This document shows positions 1 through 13,269 of a stretch of 16,811 bases of DNA, in pieces. Made by a program: the position numbers and the translations under genes. How positions within the stretch are numbered: the stretch's first letter is position 1; each line of letters begins with the position of its first letter. Below the pieces are notes generated by a model that was given only the letters and a program-made list of their open reading frames with translations, ran no database searches and had not been told where the DNA came from. The stretch is from Phoronis ovalis (Eukaryota; Phoronida; Phoronidae): NCBI GenBank assembly GCA_028565635.1, contig JAOXYB010022770.1:1-16811 (forward strand), given 5' to 3'.

Positions 1-419
1 TTTAATAAAGATGGGGGCATTAAAAAATCCAAATAAAATAACACACCGGTATTTAGCTAGCATGATTATTATAAAGAACAAGTTACACTATTAGTCAAAG
101 AATAAACAATACCAAAATGCTGCATTTGACATTTCAACAGTAAGATGAGTATTTATAATTAGAAAGCAAGATGTAGTATTTAGCAGAGTACATTAATGAC
201 TGCTTTGTTTACCTAAAAATGTTGTTCATTTAATATTTAATACTCTCAACAAATCTTTGGTAATTAATTCATAGCACAAGCATATTCTACATGGACTTCG
301 ACATTAATTTTTATATAGCACTATTCGTAATTGCGACCTCACAAAATTTGTATCAAGAACTTGTACCTACACCTTACTATGCATTTGTTACCACATCTCT
401 CACTCAAATCATGATCCAT
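1..419 (-). other. Abi 3' UTR and downstream flank
   Basis: This AT-rich stretch lies immediately downstream of the Abi stop codon on the minus strand. I see no coding signal in it. Two overlapping ATTAAA-type poly(A) signals can be read on the minus strand at 241-236 and 234-229, about 180-190 bases past the stop, and another lies at 6-1. No perfect minus-strand AATAAA is evident, so the transcript end is inferred, not seen. A plus-strand open frame of about 100 codons at 291-599 overlaps the Abi SH3 exon antisense and is an antisense shadow. Confidence 0.5.
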
Positions 420-4157
<3,738 letters not shown>

Positions 4158-4260
4158 TATGATGTCCAACTTTTGGAGAAATTAAGTAAACTCTACATGT
4201 ATAGGGTGTGTACTATTCAAAATGGCTTCCTTGTTGAAAGGCGCCCTCTCATAGTCAAAA
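4158..4260 (-). promoter_or_regulatory. Probable Abi 5' UTR/promoter with YY1-like site
   Basis: The stretch directly upstream of the Abi start contains AAAATGGCTTC at 4219-4229, which fits the core of the YY1/Pho-type consensus AANATGGCGGC (CCAT on the transcribed strand) with mismatches. A GC-rich GAGGGCGCC follows on the minus strand near 4240-4248. In animals such sites often sit near housekeeping start sites. The start site itself is not visible, and no TATA box stands out in this AT-rich background. Confidence 0.35.
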
Positions 4261-5363
4261 TAATAAATACAAACTGAGATGCAGATGTTGAATTTCCAGA
4301 ACAGAATCCAAAATCCGATCTGGGAATATCCATACAGGCTACAGAAAGTTAAAACCATAACTGCAAATAAAACCGACGATCTATATTACACGCAAAAAAC
4401 GTCTATTAAAGCATTAACCCTTTTTCTGAATTTTCTTGATTATATATTAATTAATTATATGGTAATTATATTCCCTGCCCAGTAAAAAGAGTTCTCTCTG
4501 GTTCCTAGACTGACATCAGTCGTTAGAAACATTGATTAGAAGTTTTTTAATAAATGCATTATAGTACTAAAATACATAAAATAGTTGCTAGAATAAACTG
4601 GTAAACTCTCTGCAATTTTGTGCTTATGTGTATGTTTATGCTTTATATATGTTGTGTAAAGCTAGGAGTACCATATATTTTTCACCTTGAAATTCAAAGC
4701 TAAGATTGCCAGATTATTTGTCTTTTACATTAAATTTTTAGACAAATCTTTAAATTACTTTTTAAGAAAATTATTTTTTAGGACATTTTTTTTTCACATT
4801 TATCTTAAATTACAGAGCCAACTAACATTAGTCTATCTGGTTCCCTGTCCTTCCGCTTGATGTCTCTGATGGTGAACATTCTCGCTCTAGAATCCCGTCT
4901 CCATGCAGTTCATAATACAATGTACTCTGACATGTGATCTCACTTGTGTTCTCATTTGTGACGGGCTTAAACTTAAATCAAATACTGGATAAAACTAGAT
5001 TGCAAAACCAGGCTAACCGACGAACATCGACTTTTAATATATATATCATTATATGAGAAGAATTTTTATATGAACAGCTAGGACAGAAGAGCGTCTGAGC
5101 CTGATTAGTACCGTTACTGTGAAGTTAGCTTGCCGAGGATTCTTGCAAACAGTTCAGTGTCAGTGAAGGATTGACGGACGTTTCGCTCTTATTTCGGTTA
5201 GTATTTTATAACTATGATAAATAGCTGACAGCTAGTCCCGGACAGGTAGTTTAACAGTACTATCAATTGTACTCCATTCACATCTGCAAGCCCGCGTAAA
5301 AGCAATTTAACCGCAACCATAATTATCAACTTGAGAAAATCTCACTAAAAAATATGAATGTTA
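4261..5363. other. Intergenic, no gene seen; possible non-coding first exon near 5080-5199
   Basis: Most of this stretch is AT-rich and unremarkable. About 4835-4980 and 5080-5200 are noticeably less AT-rich. The second of these ends in a plausible splice donor, TTTCG|GTTAGT at 5199, pointing along the plus strand toward ADPRM, so it could be an upstream untranslated exon. That is inference from composition and one donor-like site only. The open frame at 4279-4485 has no protein-like features. Confidence 0.25.
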
Positions 5364-6062
5364 TACCGTATTTTCTCTATTAATCGCCCCCTCTAATAAT
5401 CGCCCCCTCTGGTGACTAAAATAAATCAATAATCGCCCCTCTCTAATAATCGCCCCCGGGGCGGCAATTTGACTGAAGACATCTGAATTAATATGAAATA
5501 ATCACATTTTAATTCATTATTATGTGTAGCTGATTAGCTCTTTTATATTGGGTTTAAAGGAAATATACGGTACTATTTTTACTAAGTGTTTTGGCTTGCA
5601 AAACAAACTTCGGATCACCTCATGTAATAATATTTCCAATAGAATTTCCATGCCGAGTACGGCAGAAGGTGATTTATGATTCTTGCCGATGGCTTTCACA
5701 ATAATTGTATTTCCATGTTGAGCAAGGTTGTATACACTGCACAAATTTCTCCAGGCATGTGACCAAAAGAGTAAACTTACCGTTTATTTAAGGTTTGAAA
5801 CAGTTTTCCTTTTGAAAATAAAATTCCACACATAATTCGCTTAAATAAGCCAATTTTGTTTGATCTAACTGACAATCTTCAAAATCTTCCTTATGTATCG
5901 CAAACAATAATTTAAAAAAAATCTAGAATATTAATAGCAGGAGTACACAAATAAGTTAATAATTGCCCCCTCTCTATTAATCTATCCCCTCTAATAATCG
6001 CCCCCCTTAAAAGCAGTTTTTATTAATAATTGCCCAGGGCGATTATTTGAGAAAATACGGTA
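5364..6062. mobile_element. MITE-like inverted-repeat element with TA flanks and subterminal repeats
   Basis: The ends are inverted copies. The left end is TACCGTATTTTCTC then TATTAATCGCCC; the inverted right end matches at 24 of the first 26 positions. A flanking TA on each side is what Tc1/mariner/pogo-type insertion would leave if the element proper is 5366-6060. Inside both ends are short direct repeats of AATAATYGCCCC(CCTCT): left at about 5380, 5395, 5428 and 5445; right at about 5958, 5976, 5993 and 6025. The minus-strand open frame at 5520-5744 contains an AQHGN motif faintly reminiscent of the helix-turn-helix start of pogo-like transposases, but it is too short and unclear to call. 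The element is best read as a non-autonomous or gutted DNA transposon. Confidence 0.7.
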
Positions 6063-6089
6063 CATAATTTGATAATCACTTGCTCCTAT

Positions 6090-6128
6090 CTAGGATATAT
6101 AAAACTCTAAAAGTTTTATATATCCTAG
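6090..6128. repeat. Perfect 17-bp-stem hairpin, 5-nt loop
   Basis: The left arm CTAGGATATATAAAACT (6090-6106) and right arm AGTTTTATATATCCTAG (6112-6128) are perfect reverse complements around the loop CTAAA. The hairpin starts 28 bp outside the end of the adjacent inverted-repeat element. GCTCCTA-like text lies on both flanks. It could be a tiny foldback element, a cruciform-forming site, or a remnant end of another transposon. No transcript evidence is available. Confidence 0.85.
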
Positions 6129-8706
6129 CTCCTAGCTAGTAAACGCTCATATTAAACATTTTTTATAAATAATTTTTAAATGATTAGACTATATTTCAGG
6201 GTGTTACGCTATCTTATAAGCCAATACTGTGCTTTCGATCATTTTGTTGTTATGTGAGTAGATAATAGTGCATCATAAAGTTGCTACAGTCTGCACAAAT
6301 CGATCCGTTAGTGTTCCATACATTTTTCTTATCTTGTCTGAGCATAATTAATCGTCAATTTAACAATAAGGGGGTAGGGGGTACCCCCAAGAAGCAGTTA
6401 TAAGCCTAGATGTTGGATGAGAAGGTATGGAAGACTAACTGATGAATTTATTGAGACTGCATGAGTGTCACTACTGATAAAATCTTCTGGGAGGAATACA
6501 GTATAATAATATATAATAACAGTATAAGTATATATACAGAAAAATGTGGAGATTTTTGGATTTAGTTTAACTAACTAATGTAAACAATTATAATATGTAT
6601 TTATTTTATATCTAAAAGAGTACATTTTGCACCTAAAAATATAAACCAAATGCACATGCATGTCAGCGTCTGATATTTTATGACACATATATGTCTTTTC
6701 AATTTCAAAATGGAATGTGACAGAGTGTGCTTACGATCACAGGCCATTTTAATGTGATAAATGGGTGATTGTTCTGCAGCAGAAAAGCTAGATATAAGCA
6801 AGTGAATGATATCCAAGTATGGCAAGAAAGTCTGGATCTGGGAGACCTCTGTGCTGTCTGTTACTGCCAAAATGTTGATCCTTGAAGCAAAGTACAAATG
6901 TGGAAAATCCGTAGATGTACAACAATGGACCAAATTAACCCCGAATATCCCATGCCAGACCGAATTAAAGCCGTGATTTCTGTTCACATAGAAAACACAA
7001 AATACTGAAGTTAAATGTCAGAATTGAATGTAATGATTGATAGATAATACAATGTTTGATCACTAGAGAGCATATCTTTTTTATTTACGTACGTAATTAA
7101 TGCAACAGCACAAAAATGTCCTCGCTTTTCAGTGTCACATAAAATCTAAAGCCTGTTAATTTCATTTTCTGTAATTTCTTCTTGTTTATAAGTACTGACA
7201 AGCTATATATATAAGATTTTTTCTAGTCTGCATATTGTGTTGCTTACAAAAAAAACATACTAAGAAATTTAAGCATTTACAAAATTAATATTTAATTGTT
7301 CCAGTGATTGCATAAAGAAAAAGTAAAGACAGTTGCATTAAGATACTGCAGTATTTATTTCAATGAGCTCTTTTTAATAAAAATTTTATTTTAATTTATT
7401 CTTAGGTTCGTGTGTTAGAAAAGGTAAAACATGCTGTTAGTTGATTTGCCTTCTAATTCTAAAATAATGGGATACCAGGAGAGATGCCAAACCACTAAAG
7501 ACAGATTAATTGGCTATAGAAGGAGTTGGACAACTACATCATACATCATCATATGAAATTAGTAAATGTTGGTTTAATACTGTGGGTCCCAGTATGACAA
7601 GATGTAGCAGTAAATGTGAGATTGATACCAGATGGAAAAGATGTCACAGAGAAGCTAAATGTTGAATTATACTTTTACCAATTCAAGCTGTTGTCGTATA
7701 TAGCTCTGAGAGATGAACCGGGGGAGATGAAGTCTAGATAATGCTGTCCATTTTTGCAGAAGCAGCAGTAAAATAGCAAGCCAGCACTACATTCTACATG
7801 ATTTTGTGAGCCACTGATGAGAATTATAGAATATCATGGAATCGGGAGCATTCCATGGTTGGATGAATGAGTATGTAAAGCCTAAAGATCGCAGTTTATT
7901 ATAGACTCGCAGGATATGAATGCAGCAGTGTTGTTCGACAAAACCAAGCATTAAATCACAAAATCTGCAATTGAAGGTACTTTCAGTATGCACAAAAAAG
8001 GAAATGCGTGACATGAATCAGCCATGTGGCACCCTATGAAGAGTATGCGCTTTGATAGAACTCCACATCTTTGCATTAATAATGACGAGTAGAGTATTGC
8101 TAGAATTAAGATGTCCCTCTCTCATTCTTTGAAGATATTGTTAAAATGTGTTTTCTGTTTGTGCTGTGATGTCATACAGATTACATTAATACCCGGTAAG
8201 ATAACTGTTAATTAATTATCACATGATAACTTTTACCTTTTCAACTAGTGGTCAATACCATTTGGATCAAGTTTGCTGACAGGCAATTTTAGCCAGACCA
8301 CATTTTAGAAAACAAAACATTGTGAAAATCAGTCAAGTGTTAATTAATTAACTGTAGTCATAGTTGACATGTCTTCTAACATCAGAAATATCAAATATGT
8401 TCTTGAATATCATTTGATATTTCTTCATGCCACACTCTTCACTAGAAATGTGCATATTTTTCTTCAGATCACATTACGTGACAAATTGTCAGTAGTTTGA
8501 TTGTTAGCTTGGCTTCTTCAAATTAGCTGTTTAATTAAAATGTAGAAAGCTATCAATTAAGAATGTGGCATAGTATTTATTATTTTAGGCAGGACAAGCA
8601 AAGAAGTGAGAAAAGCAGTCAATCGTTGCATGGTTGGTATACATGGAAGACATTCTCAACGACAAAGAAAATCTTAATGAAATACTTAATTACTCTGTCT
8701 TTTTAG
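6129..8706. other. Intergenic between Abi and ADPRM, no intact gene
   Basis: This is AT-rich DNA without a supported gene. It contains a 12-bp palindrome GGGGGTACCCCC at 6377-6388 next to a G-rich run. It also contains two stretches of somewhat protein-like but short reading frames, at 6806-6976 and 7598-7880; the second is listed separately as a possible decayed coding remnant. Remaining open frames on the minus strand at 6601-6987 and 7787-8014 look like chance. A strong pyrimidine-tract splice acceptor closes the interval at 8706. Confidence 0.5.
7598..7880 (+). pseudogene. Possible decayed coding remnant, unidentified
   Basis: The frame from 7598 stays open for 47 codons and reads in a protein-like way, with VRLIPDGKDVTEKLNVELYF then QFKLLSYIALRDEPG, before a TAA at 7739. 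Just downstream the next frame contains IMLSIFAEAAVK and then WNREHSMV, between stops. The GC content is higher than in the surroundings. This pattern of meaningful-looking text broken across frames suggests a dead gene or retroelement, but 47 codons is within what chance allows and I do not recognise the family. Confidence 0.25.
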
Positions 8707-8758
8707 GGTACTAAAGAAACTAACCATTGATAAAAATTGCTACAATTGACCAACCGTT
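8707..8758 (+). other. Probable ADPRM 5' UTR after a splice acceptor
   Basis: A polypyrimidine tract followed by TTTTTAG ends at 8706 and would start the translated exon 52 bp before the ATG. An in-frame TGA lies just upstream of the ATG, so the start at 8759 cannot be extended. If the acceptor is used, a non-coding first exon must lie upstream; 5080-5199 is one weak candidate. Transcription could instead start locally. Confidence 0.4.
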
Positions 8759-10871
8759 ATGGCGACTCCTTTGTTTTCTTTTGGTGCCATCGCAGACACG
8801 CAGTATGCAGACATAGATGACCGTCCGAGCTCTCAGCAGACCAAAATGCGGTATTATCGCAACAGCTTAGTTCAGCTGAAAACGGCAATTGCAGACTGGA
8901 CTGCAGAGGAACGCAAAGTAAATTACATCTTTCAACTTGGAGATATTATTGATGGTTTTAATGTGGATAGTAATAACAGTGAACATGCAATGAAACTGTT
9001 GTTGAAAATATTTGAATCCTCTCGACTGCCAGTATACCATGTCACCGGAAACCATGAATTATACAACTTTACCCAGGAAGAAGTAGCAGATTGGATAGGT
9101 GTAGAATATAATGGTGCAAAATCGTGCTTCTATTCTGTACCACTTCACCCTGGTTACAGACTCATTGCATTGAATACTTATGATGTCACAACGCTTGGTT
9201 ACCGAAAAACTCACGAGAAATACATTGCTGCATATAGATTACTGTCCAGTGTGAACACAAATGAAGACAAAAATTTTGCCAATGGTTTATTTGGACTGGA
9301 TAAAAGATTTGTAGAATACAATGCTAGCATTAGTCAGGAGCAACTAAAATGGTTAGATGAGGAGTTGGGAAAGGCTCAAGATTTAAAGGAGAAAGTCATT
9401 ATGATTGGTAAATTAGCATTTTATTCCCTGTGCGCTGTTACACTTATGCAGCATACTTTCTGACTTATCCCTCTTCCTGCTGTCTAGTATTCCACCACCT
9501 TATCCTGTACAGTACATGACGGTGCAGTATTCTTATGACGAATAAGTTACTTTCCCTTTTTTTATGCCCATCGTACATAGTGCATGGGCATATAGTTGTA
9601 GGCTATGTGTCATTGTCGTCGTATGTAACACTGTCTTGCGACAACATTTTCTGTTTTTATCCAAGCAGCTTCCTATTCTGTATAGAGTTAATCAAAGTGC
9701 AGGCAGGTTAGATGTAATTTTGACCAATCACCTTCATATTTGGTACAGGGTAAATACACATCAAAGTACAGGTATAATTTTGACATGGATCAATTCGAAG
9801 ATGGCTAATTTTATCCGATCAGCTTCATATTCGGCTGACAGGTGGCTACTTTCTAAAGATGAAGTGTTGACTACGTGATTCTAAGGGCATTCACTTAGGC
9901 CATAGGTTGGTGGGCGTATTAGGCTAGGTAAAATTTTAAAATGACCTTAAATTCAAGTGGGTCAAATGCCGATCCGAATCTTCACCATTTGGCATTGTGC
10001 CTACACTTTCTTTGCTTTGCAATAACTAATCTGTTTTTATCCGATCAGCTATATCACAAGAGGACAGTACTGGTGATGGTTTTATGATATATCTATATAT
10101 CAGAAGCTTTAATAGTAAGCTCTTTTATGATGTTATATTGTAGACTATTTGCATGTGCTTGGGGGAGCCACCAGTCTCAGACCCAAACGTTCCCATCATG
10201 TAACAGTTTGTGAATGAACAATGATGTAGTTCTGCTTGCGCTCACACGATTCATTCACAAAGTGCTTCCTTGGCATGCCGAGCCAAAACCAAAAAAAAAT
10301 CTTATGTTCTTTGCTTTAAGAAATACCCTCCTATTTGTGAGCGCATCAATACATTAACAACTATTTATTAATATTTTAGTTGTTAAATTTTCACTGGTTA
10401 AAGCTTTTCTAAAGTCAGATTAGAAAAAAAACAAGTTTTGTATATAACTAAAGGATGCCGGTATTAAAAGGTCTGACTTCAGCGCCCTCAAGTGCATGCA
10501 AATAGTCTATTGACTAAATAAATATAATCTATAATAAAATAGTGAACAAAAGTAATTTCCTTATTACAGGACATACCCCAATTTATCCAGGATCAGGGGA
10601 CAGTTTGAATGAAGGTGATATTGTGTGGAATTACACAGATGTTTTGAACACTATTTACAAACATTCTGATACGGTTCTTATGTACCTTGCTGGTCATGCC
10701 CACAAGCGAGCTGTTCAAATCGACTGTGGAGGTGTATGGCATGTGACAGTAAAGGGAGTTGTTGAAGTACCACACAATGAGGAGGGACACTATACGTTTC
10801 ATGTATACAAGGATAAAATTGAAGTTGATGATCCTGATTGCAATGACAATGTGGTTATGTTATTGAATTAA
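8759..10871 (+). CDS. ADPRM: Mn-dependent ADP-ribose/CDP-alcohol diphosphatase, two exons
   Basis: Enzymes of this family hydrolyse ADP-ribose, IDP-ribose, CDP-choline/glycerol and related pyrophosphates with Mn2+, and belong to the calcineurin-like metallophosphoesterases. The coding sequence is join(8759..9407,10570..10871), predicted at 316 aa; vertebrate homologues are about 340. The phase-1 junction forms a glycine codon and completes VIMIG|HTPIYPG, a metal-binding motif. Visible ligand motifs in order are D13-T-Q15 (D-x-Q instead of the usual D-x-H, normal for this family), G61-D62, G97-N98-H99-E100, G217-H218 and G258-H-A-H261. The NGLFGLDKRFVEYN segment is also typical. There is no signal peptide or membrane segment, so it is likely cytosolic. 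All expected metal ligands are present and no breaks are seen, so the gene appears functional. Confidence 0.95.
9558..9890 (+). repeat. Hairpin-led dispersed repeat, copy 1
   Basis: It begins with a T-run and ATGCCCAT (9564-9571) paired with ATGGGCAT (9584-9591). It is followed by ATCAAAGTGCAGG and ATCAAAGTACAGG direct copies about 80 bp apart, TTCATATTTGG/TTCATATTCGG copies, and a TTTTATCCGATCAGCT motif that recurs at about 10036. From memory, the TTTTATGCCC...GGGCATATAG hairpin followed by TTCATATTTGG-type text resembles a dispersed repeat common in marine invertebrates. That recollection is not verified here. A related hairpin sits at 13603. Confidence 0.55.
10207..10261. repeat. 12-bp perfect inverted repeat with 31-nt loop
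   Basis: TTTGTGAATGAA (10207-10218) and TTCATTCACAAA (10250-10261) are exact reverse complements separated by 31 nt, inside the ADPRM intron. It could fold as a hairpin in the pre-mRNA or be the ends of a small foldback element. No function can be assigned. Confidence 0.7.
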
Positions 10872-12427
10872 TAAGAACATTTTCAACTTTTAACATACTA
10901 GCCAAATTATGCAAACACTGTGCAACAGAAACTGGATCATTAAATACCTGTTTGATTGTTTGGCCAAAACTGTAAATAGTGCCATATTACAATCCAGTTA
11001 AATAAGTGTTACAATAATAAAGTATTAGTACTATGCTGTTTGTATAACTTGACTTTGCAATTATGTTGCATCACAGTTTTGTCTCATGTTTTAATGAGTT
11101 ATGATATTATCCCTGTTATATTAACAGAAAGTTGCTGGTTAGTTGTACATTTTATACTTATCTATAAGTGCTAATTTGGTTAATTTGTACTAGAATAAGA
11201 ATATATCTAATTTGGTGTAGGTATTCTTGGTCAGTGGACGAACTGCTAAAAAATAAGTTACTTATTTTTGGTGGCGTATTAATGGAAAATCTAGTTACTT
11301 GTTACATTCTATAGCTTCACTTTGCATCATGTTTTTGTATCTGTATATGCTGCTAAAGTTCTCCCAGTGACAATCACTTGAGGCATTTCCAGTGGGTGCT
11401 GTTCACATTGTATAGTGCTCAAGAACATTTTCAACAAGTAGTTTCACAATCCTTGGTTTCTGTATATATATGTGGATTTATAACAAGATGTGTTTTCAGT
11501 GTGACTTTTTTGAATAAATACTCTTGACACTTATATAACAGAAAAAACGCTTGAATAACAGAAAATCGAAATTAAAGGAACAATATTTATTTGGGAAACA
11601 AATATACAAGTAATGTAGTAACAATAGTAACAAAAAAGAACAGGAATAGCATGTTGCAAAACAAACAAATGGAATTTGCTGCACTATAAATATAACAGTG
11701 TACACTTCAAAATCTAATATTTTAACATTTGCAAATATTTAGTATTCATTACACAGTTTGATAAATGGCAGAGTAGTATTCATTTCTGAATGCTAACCAA
11801 AGACAATCGGAACTTTTTCCTCACAATCTAACATTTAAATATTAAGAATTTGGTTAATGCATATAAACTATACCTATTAACACCCAAGTTTGTCACAGTC
11901 ACATAGAATTTCAGTTTGGGCTCAGTTTGAAAGTTTAGAAATAAAAATGCTGTATTGTACACCATTAGTCTTTGAAACATGCATTATTGTTTTGAAAATT
12001 TATGTACAACTTTTCCTGTTAAAAACGAAAGCAGGACCAGAAACATAGTTACTTGATAATTATATAATATGCATGTTTAGTATTTGTTACCCAGAACAAC
12101 AACTGATTCTTCATCAAAAGAGTATAACACAGAATTTATTTGATCATATAGTAGATATCTGACAAGCAACTGACATTTTTACCTCTACTCACAAAAATAT
12201 ATAGTTTGTAGGTGACATGTTATGGAGAGAGAACTGGCATTATTAAATGAAGCCATAATTAACAAACTGTATTCTGTATCTCTGATTATAACAGTATGTT
12301 ATTTCGTATAGATTAAAAAAGTTTTTGCAAATATCAACAGACGCACTTCAGACTGTGTTATACACAGTGAATAATTTTAATTTTCTACAAATATTTAATG
12401 CATGGAAAGTTAGTTGCTTAATGATAA
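10872..12427. other. ADPRM 3' UTR and AT-rich intergenic DNA
   Basis: The ADPRM transcript probably ends shortly after the poly(A) signal at 11016. Beyond it the sequence is AT-rich with no coding, RNA or clear repeat signal. The minus-strand open frame at 11496-11705 is made of Phe/Tyr/Leu/Ser codons expected from AT-rich DNA and is not supported as a gene. Confidence 0.6.
11016..11021 (+). terminator. Poly(A) signal of ADPRM
   Basis: A canonical AATAAA lies 145 bp after the ADPRM stop codon, a normal distance for an animal 3' UTR. A GT/T-rich stretch (gctgtttgtataactt) follows about 13 bp later, as expected for a downstream element. Confidence 0.6.
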
Positions 12428-12844
12428 CTTTTAAAGTTTAATTTATCTAGTGATGCCCTTTTGCTTCCTTTAGCATTTCATAAAATATGTTTGAGGAAAC
12501 TTAGGGAGTTAAGTGCTATACTACCACCTGATAAAATGGTCATGAAAGGAGATCTGCCTAGTAACTGGGAATACTTCTGTGATGCATTTATGAATTATAA
12601 AATTGCAACTGGACTCGCTGCTGAAGAGGACAATATACATGTGGCTACACTGCTATCGGTTATGGGCAAAGACTGTCATCAAGTATATAACATAGAGCTA
12701 TCAAATATCTGCAGTGTAATTATTAAGGTGTATACAGAAAAAGAAATTAATACTACAAAAGGTGATTCAAAACTATATCCAAAATTCTGGAACGAATTCA
12801 GAAAAACTCTGCAAGTCAAAGACAACCGCTGCCTGGTCTATTAA
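12428..12844 (+). pseudogene. Retrotransposon Gag-like fragment (Ty3/gypsy type)
   Basis: The frame is open from 12428. Recognisable text runs from ILPPDKMVMKGDLPSNWEYF (about codon 20 from the TTG at 12461) through NYKIATGLAAEEDNIHVATL to LLSVMGKDCHQVY. The order P-P-x-x-[hydrophobic]-x-G-[DN]-x-x-x-NW, then YxxATGL, then VATLL-x-x-x-G is the start of the capsid-like Gag domain in many animal gypsy-type elements. After QVY the similarity stops. There is no ATG at the expected start, and I see no protease, reverse transcriptase or LTRs, so this is an orphan remnant. A pyrimidine-rich acceptor-like TTTAG at 12469-12473 could allow inclusion in a transcript. The overlapping frame at 12762-13025 is unrecognised. 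Confidence 0.6.
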
Positions 12845-13059
12845 TGCGATAACTGGATGTATAGACACAGAATGGACTCAAATTTGTACTCCACTGCATC
12901 TTATTCAAGTTATAAGAGTTAAAGCAAAAATTGAAAGAATCAATGAAAAAGGTTTACAATGTAATGCTAAGTTGAAAACCAACACTATGGCAAAGAATAT
13001 TGAGAATGGTGAAAGTTGCAGATAGTGTCAAAACTAGAGAATTATGTATTAGTTTGTTA

Positions 13060-13131
13060 TATTACCGCTAGGTGTCTCGGGGATCAGTTTCCGCCATTTT
13101 ACCAGCACGAAACACGCTAGCTTTCATAGAG
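13060..13131 (+). other. Probable untranslated first exon of the 87-aa gene
   Basis: A locally GC-richer stretch ends in the donor ATAGAG|GTAGGA at 13131/13132. With the acceptor TTGTATTTCAG ending at 13229 it defines a 98-bp intron that brings a short 5' leader next to the ATG at 13270. The start of the exon is not visible and 13060 is approximate. The YY1-like site lies inside it, as is common for start-site-proximal YY1 motifs. Confidence 0.45.
13090..13100 (-). promoter_or_regulatory. YY1/Pho-like site
   Basis: TCCGCCATTTT on the plus strand is AAAATGGCGGA on the minus strand, agreeing with AANATGGCGGC at all specified positions but the last. Its place just before a first-exon donor suggests it marks the core promoter of the small downstream gene. 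Confidence 0.5.
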
Positions 13132-13229
13132 GTAGGAATTGTTACTTTTCATGCAGTTATTCAAGCCCGATTGTTTTCATACTATCTTTATAAGTCATTT
13201 AGTAAATGAACTCTTTATTTGTATTTCAG
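13132..13229 (+). other. 98-bp intron in the leader of the 87-aa gene
   Basis: GTAGGA donor and TTTGTATTTCAG acceptor with a T-rich tract. The intron lies entirely in the 5' UTR, 40 bp before the ATG. No coding frame depends on it, so it is supported only by the splice-site match. Confidence 0.45.
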
Positions 13230-13269
13230 ATCTTCATCATTCGTGATTCAAATAAACGTTTGAACTGAA

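Larger units (their letters stand above)
9408..10569 (+). other. ADPRM coding intron (1,162 bp, phase 1) holding repeats
   Basis: The donor is ATTG|GTAAAT and the acceptor TTATTACAG. The intron contains a hairpin-led repeat at about 9560-9890 and a separate 12-bp inverted repeat at 10207-10261. The plus-strand open frame at 9564-9878 lies within the repeat and is not a gene: its translation has no recognisable domain, and its first codons are the hairpin. Confidence 0.9.

Noticed and set aside
6806-6976. Plus-strand 56-codon open frame beginning MISKYGKKVWIW
   Set aside because: It is somewhat protein-like, but short, overlaps the previous frame on the other strand, and has no splice or promoter support and no family resemblance.
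6601-6987. Minus-strand open frame of 128 codons
   Set aside because: It has no ATG at its start (GTG), no recognisable domain, and a Cys/Ile/Leu-rich composition expected from AT-rich non-coding DNA.
9564-9878. Plus-strand open frame of 104 codons inside the ADPRM intron
   Set aside because: It begins within the hairpin of a dispersed repeat and translates direct-repeat units; there are no protein-family features.
11496-11705. Minus-strand open frame with hydrophobic stretch
   Set aside because: The Phe/Leu/Tyr/Ser-rich translation is what AT-rich DNA gives by chance, and there is no start context or neighbouring exon.
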